From Methanosarcinales archaeon (GTDB lineage: Archaea; Halobacteriota; Methanosarcinia; Methanosarcinales; Methanogasteraceae), in NCBI GenBank assembly GCA_030594905.1, contig JAUVEF010000058.1, positions 1 through 7,248 of the forward strand: a stretch of DNA of 7,248 bases, given 5' to 3'. Position 1 is the stretch's first letter; every line of letters starts with the position of its first letter. Made by a program: the position numbers and the translations under genes. The notes under the pieces were generated by a model. That model made no database searches. It was given only the letters and a program-made list of their open reading frames with translations, and was not told the origin of the DNA. Below are positions 1-4,886 of this stretch, one piece after another.

Positions 1-1
1 A

Positions 2-433
2 AGCGCATGCACAACCGGTATCGCAACCGGTAACGCTCAGGTCGCACTGTCTGCTTGGTATATGTCGATGTACCTGCACAAGGAAGGATGGGGCAGACTC
101 GGATTCTTCGGATACGACCTGCAAGACCAGTGCGGTGCAACCAACGTATGCTCGTACCAGGGTGACGAGGGATGCTGCCTCGAACTCCGTGGCGCAAACT
201 ACCCGAACTACGCGATGAACGTAGGTCACCAGGGCGAGTACGCAGGTATCACACAGTCTGCACACTCCGGTAACCACGATGCATACTGCTGCAACCCACT
301 GATTAAGGTAACATTCGCTGACCCATCACTGGTATTCGACTTCTCCCACACCAGGAAGGAGTACGCCAGAGGTGCGATGCGAACGTTCAGGCCAGCAGGC
401 GAGCGCAGTCTGGTTATACCAGCAGGAATTTAG
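2..433 (+). CDS. mcrA: Methyl-coenzyme M reductase subunit alpha, C-terminal part (5' end outside window)
   Basis: C-terminal 143 residues of the nickel-F430 enzyme that makes methane or, run in reverse, activates it in anaerobic methanotrophs. The reading frame is open from base 2 and ends with TAG at 431. The stretch GYDLQDQC (bases 110-133) matches Methanothermobacter McrA Gly445-Cys452, which holds the thioglycine, the didehydroaspartate and the S-methylcysteine sites. The family-typical blocks [35 protein letters not shown] and [11 protein letters not shown] follow. The Trp at 56-58 aligns with Trp427 of that enzyme. Cysteines are unusually frequent (seven in the fragment): NVCSY, GCCLEL and YCCNP replace residues that are not cysteine in methanogens, which is why I infer ANME-1. 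mcrB and mcrG normally lie upstream and would be outside the window. Codon choice looks strongly biased, as expected for a very abundant protein. The identity is certain; the lineage is an inference. Confidence 0.98.
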   Translation, partial: SACTTGIATGNAQVALSAWYMSMYLHKEGWGRLGFFGYDLQDQCGATNVCSYQGDEGCCLELRGANYPNYAMNVGHQGEYAGITQSAHSGNHDAYCCNPLIKVTFADPSLVFDFSHTRKEYARGAMRTFRPAGERSLVIPAGI

Positions 434-468
434 GCGAGCAATCGCCTACCCTTTTCTTTTTTTTTTTT
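431..468 (+). terminator. Intrinsic-type terminator of mcrA
   Basis: A perfect 7-bp stem, TAGGCGA (431-437) with TCGCCTA (442-448), closes a GCAA tetraloop of the stable GNRA class. It is followed by CCC and a tract that is all T except one C (452-468). The left arm of the stem begins with the mcrA stop codon itself. Archaeal RNA polymerase terminates at T-rich tracts, with or without a hairpin, so this is the likely end of the mcr transcript. Confidence 0.85.
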
Positions 469-584
469 GCGATAGTCTGAGTGAACTTGTGTTTTGGTTA
501 AGCACCCCGGACATACCTGTGCGAGTACCCCCACATCTTGAGTATCCTATCGCTTTTAAGTGTAATGAATAGATTATGTTGGCG

Positions 585-671
585 TAGATTAGTGTAATTC
601 GCTATATTCGTCTGAATTCGTGATTTTATCACGAATGAACGAATCCCACGAATTGGGTATCAACTGATCTA
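585..671. repeat. Long imperfect palindrome with symmetric ATTCG/CGAAT array
   Basis: A perfect inverted repeat with 9-bp arms (ATTCGTGAT at 616-624, ATCACGAAT at 628-636) around a TTT loop forms the centre. Outside it, ATTCG recurs at 606-610 and 597-601, and CGAAT at 640-644 and 649-653, giving three copies on each side at nearly mirror-image distances. TAGAT at 585-589 and ATCTA at 667-671 extend the symmetry weakly. It could form a cruciform or bind a protein that recognises repeated short sites. There is no T-tract after the core hairpin, so it is not an obvious terminator. Function unknown. Confidence 0.7.
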
Positions 672-719
672 AAAAAGGCTCGGGTCTGTGCCGGTGTGAA
701 TTATAGATAAATCCGATAC

Positions 720-742
720 AAAACCCAAAACCCCTGGGTTTT
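720..742 (-). terminator. Possible terminator of the kaiC-like/zinc-ribbon transcript
   Basis: AAAACCC occurs twice in tandem (720-726 and 727-733) and either copy can pair with GGGTTTT at 736-742. Read on the minus strand, the hairpin ends in a GGGTTTT T-run, about 40 bases past the stop codon of the zinc-ribbon gene. The position and T-run fit a terminator, but the T-run is short. Confidence 0.4.
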
Positions 743-784
743 AGTAAAATCACACAAAGCAACCACCTCCCACTGAACCGATGC

Positions 785-979
785 TCACCGGTCCAGCTTC
801 ATCAGAATGGTGGTGCGCACAGAGACTGCCTCGTCCAGATCCGATGTCGTATGCCAGACCTTGAGCTTGCGCACATTCAATCTGCTCCCGCACCGCTGGC
901 ATACAGTCGATTTTATGCCGTGATTTATGATCTGCACGTTAACTCTGCACTTTGGACACACGATCACGTCATATTTCAA
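785..979 (-). CDS. Small zinc-ribbon protein (DUF1922/DUF5817-like)
   Basis: A 64-residue archaeal protein of unknown function. Two CxxC knuckles, C8-P-K-C11 and C27-Q-R-C30, are spaced as in a zinc ribbon. They are followed by a basic strand (RKLKVW) and a helix rich in Ala, Glu and Asp. This layout, ribbon then short C-terminal helix, resembles archaeal DUF1922 and DUF5817 proteins; that is a by-eye similarity, not a search result. The start is a TTG at 979-977 that overlaps the TGA of the kaiC-like gene (978-976). An in-frame stop lies two codons upstream and no in-frame ATG is available, so TTG is the earliest possible start. A GAGGG sequence seven bases upstream can serve as ribosome binding site. 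Translational coupling to the ATPase gene suggests that the two proteins act together, perhaps with nucleic acid, but the role is unknown. Confidence 0.85.
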   Translation of the reverse strand: MKYDVIVCPKCRVNVQIINHGIKSTVCQRCGSRLNVRKLKVWHTTSDLDEAVSVRTTILMKLDR

Positions 980-2322
980 TTTTCATCCCTCAGAATCTCG
1001 ATCCCATGATCGGTGATTGTGTACTCATGCATCGCATGGCTGTGATTGGTTCCGCGCATCTTCAGTATCAACAGGGTCTTCTTCATCTCGCCAGCATCCA
1101 TGGTGTTGTCGAGAGATATGATCCCATCCATCAAAAAAGACGCGCCCACGTCAGCCATTCCTGATGCGGCTGCGTACTCGGTCCCGTTTGTGAAGACCGA
1201 GGTGACACCGGCATGTTTGAAATATCCGATCAGCGAATGGATATAGTTCTCCACTCGCACTGAGCCGTAAAAAACGGTTTCCATATCCGATATCCCGTCA
1301 AACAGCACAGATCTTGCGCCGATCGACTCAACCGCATCACGGACGCGCCAGAGATGCTCATCAGGATGGATCTGGTCTGTTGTGTGAACGAATTTGAGAA
1401 TACCATCCACGACGTATCTGCGCAGATCCCATCCAAACCGCAACGCTTCGGCGATCAACTGGTCTGATGATTCGTTAAACGAAACGACGACTGCCGGTTT
1501 GTCGCTTTTTAAACTTTCATGGATGAATTCCAAGCCAAAGATCGTCTTTCCGGTGCCGGAGCTACCTGCAACCAGTGTTGAGTATGTCTCAGGAATGCCG
1601 CCTTCAGTCATGGCGTCCAGTCTTGAGATGCCGGTTGGAATGCGTGTGGAGATGTTTGTGTACGTTGTTTCATTTTCAAGGTCTGGAAACACCCGTATAC
1701 TATCTTTCGAGATGTTAAATGTATATATTTTTGATGGAATGTGATTGTTGGCGGCACTCATGGTCTTGAATATCCGGAGATTACGTGAAATATATCCTTT
1801 GCGATCTTCATACGACAGATACAGAATTTCGTCTACAAAATGGCTGATAATTGATGTGTGAATCTCGCTACCGGTTAATTCACCGGTAAAAATCGTGATA
1901 GCTTCCCATTCGCGAGTCATTGAATCGATGGTGCCAATGAATCGGTGCCGTTCCTGTTCTGAAAAAGCAGATCCGAGCGGTGTGATCGGGTCTATTGCGA
2001 TCCTGTCAGCATGCGAAGTTGCAACGACATTTTCGATATCGATCAGGACCGACAGGGGATCGCGTTCCACAGACAACCGCTCGATCGGGTGCACCGTGGT
2101 CGATTCGTGCACGAGTGACGAAGTGGCTTGCTTGAAACTGCGCCCGCTGGTCGTGACCGGGATATATAGCGTCGATTCCTGCTCTGCCACGCTTGATAGC
2201 GACTCCAATGCTAACATCGTTTTGCCAACGCCGGCAGTGCCTGCTATCAGAATGGTCGATGGTTTTGGAAACCCCCCCAATATCTCGTCGAGCCCGGCGA
2301 TGCCGGTCGGTCTGAGCGTCAT
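976..2322 (-). CDS. Two-domain KaiC-like RecA-superfamily ATPase
   Basis: A 448-residue protein with two tandem KaiC/RadA-like domains. Domain 1 (about 1-215) opens with PTGIAGLDEILGG and has Walker A GTAGVGKT (28-35) and Walker B RIAID (107-111). Domain 2 (about 226-446) has PTGISRLD, Walker A GSSGTGKT (253-260) and Walker B SVLFD (338-342), and ends with KMRGTNHSHAMHEYTITDHG, the typical KaiC C-terminal strand pair. KaiC proteins normally carry two adjacent catalytic glutamates after strand 2 of each domain. Domain 1 has none in the matching stretch (LYIPVTTSG, 52-60), and domain 2 has Asn-Glu (283-284). Both domains should bind ATP, but domain 1 may hydrolyse it poorly. Archaeal KaiC-like proteins are mostly uncharacterised and often signalling-related; this is not the clock protein, since no kaiA or kaiB lies nearby. 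It is followed by the zinc-ribbon gene with overlap. There is no clear Shine-Dalgarno sequence before the ATG, so the message may be leaderless. Confidence 0.92.
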   Translation of the reverse strand: MTLRPTGIAGLDEILGGFPKPSTILIAGTAGVGKTMLALESLSSVAEQESTLYIPVTTSGRSFKQATSSLVHESTTVHPIERLSVERDPLSVLIDIENVVATSHADRIAIDPITPLGSAFSEQERHRFIGTIDSMTREWEAITIFTGELTGSEIHTSIISHFVDEILYLSYEDRKGYISRNLRIFKTMSAANNHIPSKIYTFNISKDSIRVFPDLENETTYTNISTRIPTGISRLDAMTEGGIPETYSTLVAGSSGTGKTIFGLEFIHESLKSDKPAVVVSFNESSDQLIAEALRFGWDLRRYVVDGILKFVHTTDQIHPDEHLWRVRDAVESIGARSVLFDGISDMETVFYGSVRVENYIHSLIGYFKHAGVTSVFTNGTEYAAASGMADVGASFLMDGIISLDNTMDAGEMKKTLLILKMRGTNHSHAMHEYTITDHGIEILRDEN

Positions 2323-2345
2323 TAATATTATTTAATGTGCCACTA

Positions 2346-2356
2346 CATATTATTAC
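2346..2356 (-). promoter_or_regulatory. Candidate TATA box for the kaiC-like gene
   Basis: Read on the minus strand, GTAATAATATG is centred about 29 bases before the ATG at 2322, and no Shine-Dalgarno sequence is present in between. This is the arrangement of a leaderless archaeal transcript. An AT-rich inverted repeat (CATTAA at 2320-2325, TTAATG at 2332-2337) overlaps the start codon. The 79-base gap from the lipoprotein gene supports a separate promoter. The box itself is a weak match. Confidence 0.35.
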
Positions 2357-2401
2357 TTGCGGCATGCAGACGTTCTGCTGCGTTTAATGCGTCTGATGTG
2401 T

Positions 2402-2932
2402 TTAGTGGCAGGCGTTTATGCAGGAATTTCGTCCATACTCGGTTTCAGATATTGAACCCGTCTTCGCGTCCACAACCTCTCCGGTCATCGGGTCTATCAA
2501 CGCGGTCGCGACATACACGCTCTGGCCCCTGCTGCCACAACTACAGCTCCGTTCAAGCAGTTCGACCTTCCACAGGAATGGAGACTCATTAACACCTGCG
2601 GACGTGGACATGGATTGCCATACAGTAGCCGACGACTCGTTAACACTAACATTCGCGGATATCTTTGTAAGGTCATACGTCGAGTTCTGTATAAGCGCTA
2701 CGCGCACACTCCTCCGGTTCGGCGCAGTGAATTTTTGTTCCATGAATTGCTGTATCGTCGTGTTGTTTGTGGTGATATTGATTGCATCACCTGCGCCGAT
2801 CATAGGTATCGTCCCAAGCGCACTCTCGACCGCGGATAGCTTGCTTTCCTCCGATGGGTCTGTGCTGGTAACACATCCGAGGAGGCATGTAGCTACTATG
2901 AGTGTGATAAGTACAAGATAACGCGCTTCCAT
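2402..2932 (-). CDS. Predicted surface lipoprotein of unknown function
   Basis: A 176-residue exported protein. The start at 2932 is chosen because GGGGTGA lies seven bases upstream and because the signal peptide then begins normally; the frame could extend 17 codons further up, but into the S27ae gene. Residues 4-19 form a hydrophobic signal ending in the lipobox L17-L18-G19-C20, so Cys20 would be lipidated and the rest exposed outside the membrane. The mature part has seven N-x-S/T sequons (Asn52, 56, 57, 83, 94, 98 and 115), which suggests archaeal surface N-glycosylation. A C-terminal stretch, W-K-V-E-L then ALIDPMTGEVVDAKTG (144-159), resembles the end of a PepSY repeat, but only weakly. 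Four further cysteines (130, 132, 171, 175) could form disulfides. It lies last in the ribosomal-protein operon, where many euryarchaea have kae1-bud32. Function not recognised. Confidence 0.8.
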   Translation of the reverse strand: MEARYLVLITLIVATCLLGCVTSTDPSEESKLSAVESALGTIPMIGAGDAINITTNNTTIQQFMEQKFTAPNRRSVRVALIQNSTYDLTKISANVSVNESSATVWQSMSTSAGVNESPFLWKVELLERSCSCGSRGQSVYVATALIDPMTGEVVDAKTGSISETEYGRNSCINACH

Positions 2933-2939
2933 CCCCCGC

Positions 2940-3098
2940 TCACCCCTTTTTATTCTTGTATTTCGTATATCCGCATTTCCCACACGTCACCCGGTCGGCA
3001 TGTTCTGCTAAAAAAACCCCAGTACCGCATTTCGGGCAAAACTGCCTCTGACGCGTGATTTTGTTCTCTTTTATGACATAATAATCATTTACACTCAT
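2940..3098 (-). CDS. rps27ae: 30S ribosomal protein S27ae
   Basis: A 52-residue zinc-ribbon ribosomal protein of the small subunit, found in archaea and eukaryotes. The translation starts [20 protein letters not shown] and has a zinc-binding set C21-P-K-C24 and C39-G-K-C42, followed by GYTKY and a lysine-rich tail. The order basic N-terminus, [20 protein letters not shown] is diagnostic for S27ae, and the length is normal for archaea. The ATG at 3098 overlaps the TGA of the S24e gene as ATGA, so the two are translationally coupled. S24e-S27ae adjacency is conserved across archaea. Its stop codon (2942-2940) lies inside the GGGGTGA that serves as ribosome binding site for the downstream lipoprotein gene. 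It is very short and easily missed by length cut-offs. Confidence 0.96.
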   Translation of the reverse strand: MSVNDYYVIKENKITRQRQFCPKCGTGVFLAEHADRVTCGKCGYTKYKNKKG

Positions 3099-3397
3099 GC
3101 TGTCTGCTCCTCGCCGCTTTCTTTCGCTGCATTCCGTGCAACCATGTAATCCGGCTCGATTGCCCGCAACTGCTGCTGATCGTTGTACAACCGTGCATAT
3201 CCGCGTATATCCTGCGTTCCATACTGTGTATTCATCCGATCAAGTATCATCAGCTCAGGCTTTGCATCGAGAAGCGCAACCAGCATATTTTTCACGTTTT
3301 CTCTTGAAGCAGTCGTCCCTTCTGATATTACATTGCACACAATGTCACGCCTATCCAAAAGCACATTCTTCTCGTCTTTTATAATCTCAATCTTCAT
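3095..3397 (-). CDS. rps24e: 30S ribosomal protein S24e
   Basis: A 100-residue small-subunit ribosomal protein. Family features read in order: MKIEII at the N-terminus, N11-V-L-L-D-R-R, the conserved [14 protein letters not shown] segment, a strand PELMILDRM, and [16 protein letters not shown], which matches the family pattern of a glycine-rich loop, RGYA and an aromatic strand. The C-terminus [10 protein letters not shown] is followed by a short acidic tail. The length is normal for archaea. The start at 3397 is preceded by GGAGG with seven bases between, and it overlaps the last 11 bases of the dephospho-CoA kinase gene. The 3' end overlaps the S27ae start. It belongs to the rpoE-spt4-kinase-S24e-S27ae cluster that is common in euryarchaea. 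Confidence 0.96.
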   Translation of the reverse strand: MKIEIIKDEKNVLLDRRDIVCNVISEGTTASRENVKNMLVALLDAKPELMILDRMNTQYGTQDIRGYARLYNDQQQLRAIEPDYMVARNAAKESGEEQTA

Positions 3398-3959
3398 TTA
3401 GCATCCTCCATAGCGTATCATCATCTGAGTTGTATTCCATCTGTCTCAAGAGTTTTTGTATCTCCCTTCTCTTCTCTGGTGTTACGCTGATCAATACACA
3501 TCCACTCGATGGCTGCCCATATATAACTATCGAGGACGGGGGCGCAAGCACAACAGCCGGCATGACTGCAAGGTCCTCCTCGCCACGCACGAATATGCGT
3601 GTATGACCTCCGGATCGCAGCGCATCTGCCATGCATGTTACGAGTTCAAGCGTGATGCTACCTGCGGGATTATCGACGGAAATCTCGACGAATGCCGGAT
3701 GCCGGATGCATTTCAATACCTCATCAGACACTGCTGCACGGCATGTTAGATGATCAACGATGCATATGTCGGGAAGGATGCCGGATTCAATCAAATTGCA
3801 TGTCGTGATGTCGCCTACCGCGATTATTTTAGCCGGTTTACTCAAATCTATCACGCTTTTCAGCGCATCCATAGTTTTATGACCGTTTCCCTCGTATAAC
3901 ACCCCATGCGGGACTTTCAATGCCGATTTTAGGCTATTTTGCAGAATAAACGATTGCAC
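3387..3959 (-). CDS. GTP-dependent dephospho-CoA kinase (DUF359 family)
   Basis: A 190-residue member of the archaeal family (PF04019) that phosphorylates dephospho-CoA with GTP in the last step of coenzyme A synthesis, replacing the unrelated bacterial CoaE. Visible family motifs are VGD (48-50) followed by a T-x-N loop, ILPDICIVD (61-69), VDNPAGSIT (95-103), the acidic GEEDLA (126-131) that is likely catalytic or metal-binding, and the C-terminal VLAPPSSIVIYGQPSSG block. The start is a GTG at 3959 placed directly after the TAG of spt4, with a GGTG element a few bases upstream. The 3' end overlaps S24e by 11 bases in another frame. Its position between RNA polymerase and ribosomal genes is typical of this family, so CoA synthesis is probably co-expressed with the transcription and translation machinery. 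The function rests on family knowledge from Thermococcus. Confidence 0.93.
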   Translation of the reverse strand: MQSFILQNSLKSALKVPHGVLYEGNGHKTMDALKSVIDLSKPAKIIAVGDITTCNLIESGILPDICIVDHLTCRAAVSDEVLKCIRHPAFVEISVDNPAGSITLELVTCMADALRSGGHTRIFVRGEEDLAVMPAVVLAPPSSIVIYGQPSSGCVLISVTPEKRREIQKLLRQMEYNSDDDTLWRMLNED

Positions 3960-4145
3960 CTATCGCACCTTCAATGCATAAGTTCCGGCGGTCGTAATAT
4001 TCAGTTTCGAGGCAATGTCGGAAAGTTCGGGGTCTATGATCAGGACATATCCACTCCAATCCCTGCTAAGTGAACTTGATCCACATGACGGGCAGCTCGA
4101 CCCGCTTACAATTCTGTGACACTCCCTACATGCCTGATCACTCAT
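3960..4145 (-). CDS. spt4: Transcription elongation factor Spt4 (RNA polymerase subunit E'')
   Basis: A 61-residue zinc protein that pairs with Spt5 (NusG-like) and stimulates processivity of archaeal RNA polymerase. The zinc site is C6-R-E-C9 and C18-P-S-C21. The second half, SRDWSGYVLIIDPELSDIA, is the conserved Spt4 strand and helix that contacts the Spt5 NGN domain, followed by the family ending G-x-Y-A-L-K-V-R. The length is normal for archaeal Spt4. The ATG at 4145 overlaps the TGA of the upstream rpoE gene (ATGA), so translation is coupled. The stop TAG is followed at once by the GTG start of the kinase gene. rpoE-spt4 pairing is nearly universal in archaea. Confidence 0.96.
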   Translation of the reverse strand: MSDQACRECHRIVSGSSCPSCGSSSLSRDWSGYVLIIDPELSDIASKLNITTAGTYALKVR

Positions 4146-4699
4146 TTTTTATCCTCTCTCGCATCTTCTTCGAGCCATTCCAGTTTACCGAGCGCGGGTT
4201 GGCGCATCGTGAGCCCTATACGGCTCTCGTGTGGCTCTCGCTCGTTCAGGCTGATGGTGACGATGCGCGCCCGCAGGTGATCACCCTCACCGATTGCGCG
4301 CCCGCTCTCCTTGAAGACCAGTCGTGCATTCTTTCCATCCGAAGAGACATAATCATCGGTCAACTGGCTCACATGAATCAATCCATCGAGCGGTCCGATT
4401 CCGATGAATGCGCCGAATTCTACGACCTCAACGACGACGCCTTCGATGACCTCTTGCATCAGAGGTTTGTACATAAGTGCGTCAAATGTCGTTTCATAAT
4501 ACACCCCACCATCGCCAAAGAGGATGAGTCCGTCGCCGATATTGATCACATCAATGATCGCAATCAGCGCTCCGAGTTTCTTGTCGATGCGTCCCTCGAG
4601 TTTCTCACGAAGCGCCATCCGGACCGCAGCCTCAACCGGCAGTCCGAGACATTCGGGGTCGATGCGGACGGTGTCAACCAATCGGGTTTTTAGATACAT
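4142..4699 (-). CDS. rpoE: DNA-directed RNA polymerase subunit Rpo7 (E', Rpb7-like)
   Basis: A 185-residue stalk subunit of archaeal RNA polymerase, which with Rpo4 helps promoter opening and binds emerging RNA. The N-terminal tip domain (about 1-80) begins MYLKTRLVDTVRIDPECLG and includes KLGALIAIIDV and YYETTFDALMYKP, all typical of Rpb7. The S1 RNA-binding domain (about 82-160) has EGVVVEVVEFGAFIGIGPLDGLIHVSQLTDD and the IGEGDHLRARIVTIS strand pair. The C-terminal LTMRQPALGKLEWL matches the archaeal family end. The ATG at 4699 has GAGG upstream with suitable spacing. It is the first gene of the minus-strand cluster, preceded by a 187-base gap with several palindromes, so its promoter should lie there. 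Confidence 0.97.
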   Translation of the reverse strand: MYLKTRLVDTVRIDPECLGLPVEAAVRMALREKLEGRIDKKLGALIAIIDVINIGDGLILFGDGGVYYETTFDALMYKPLMQEVIEGVVVEVVEFGAFIGIGPLDGLIHVSQLTDDYVSSDGKNARLVFKESGRAIGEGDHLRARIVTISLNEREPHESRIGLTMRQPALGKLEWLEEDAREDKK

Positions 4700-4735
4700 T
4701 ACATGCCTCTTTAATCTTGAAAGAAAAAGCTATTG

Positions 4736-4763
4736 ACAGTTAATCCGGTGCAGTATTAACTGT
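4736..4763. promoter_or_regulatory. Inverted repeat upstream of rpoE
   Basis: Perfect 9-bp arms ACAGTTAAT (4736-4744) and ATTAACTGT (4755-4763) flank a 10-base spacer, 37 bases before the rpoE start. On the minus strand it is followed by a T-rich stretch, CTTTTTCTTTC, near 4720-4730. It could be an operator near the transcription start, a leader hairpin, or a terminator for the upstream RPA operon. The sequence does not decide between these. Confidence 0.5.
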
Positions 4764-4791
4764 TTTGCATGGTATCCTATGTTTATCGCAA

Positions 4792-4803
4792 ATCTCGCGA
4801 GAT
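4792..4803. repeat. 12-bp perfect palindrome ATCTCGCGAGAT
   Basis: A fully self-complementary 12-mer in the gap between the COG3390 gene and rpoE, about 95 bases before the rpoE start codon. A second inverted repeat, TGGCAA/TTGCCA with a 2-base spacer, sits at 4811-4824. Both have the size of binding sites for dimeric regulators. No regulator is identified. Confidence 0.45.
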
Positions 4804-4886
4804 CATTCTGTGGCAAGTTTGCCAATATGGAACTACAGAAGTCACTAACTTTGTACATTATCCGGTAAATGCACCTCTCTTTATCG

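Larger units (their letters stand above)
434..784. other. Convergent intergenic region, no gene seen
   Basis: About 350 bases between the end of mcrA (+) and the end of the zinc-ribbon gene (-), so it lies downstream of both neighbours and needs no promoter. It holds the mcrA terminator, a symmetric ATTCG/CGAAT array (597-653) and a hairpin near 720-742. I see no tRNA, no convincing C/D-box RNA and no coding frame with a ribosome binding site. The 66-codon frame at 372-572 starts inside mcrA in another frame and looks like chance. Confidence 0.7.

Noticed and set aside
372..572. A 66-codon + strand frame spanning the mcrA end and terminator
   Set aside because: It starts inside mcrA in another frame and reads through the terminator T-tract as a run of phenylalanine; no ribosome binding site.
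597..653. CRISPR-like short repeats
   Set aside because: The repeated unit is only 5 bases with 3-5 base gaps and is symmetric rather than direct; no spacer-sized units and no cas genes.
2418..2921. A 167-codon open frame on the + strand
   Set aside because: Antisense to the lipoprotein gene, which has a good ribosome binding site, signal peptide and lipobox; the + frame has none of these.
2933..2983. Upstream ATG giving the lipoprotein a 17-residue extension
   Set aside because: It would overlap the end of S27ae and put charged residues before the signal peptide; the ATG at 2932 has GGGGTGA seven bases upstream.
4070..4693. A 207-codon open frame on the + strand
   Set aside because: It lies wholly antisense to rpoE and spt4, whose products are recognisable over their full length; its translation has no family features.
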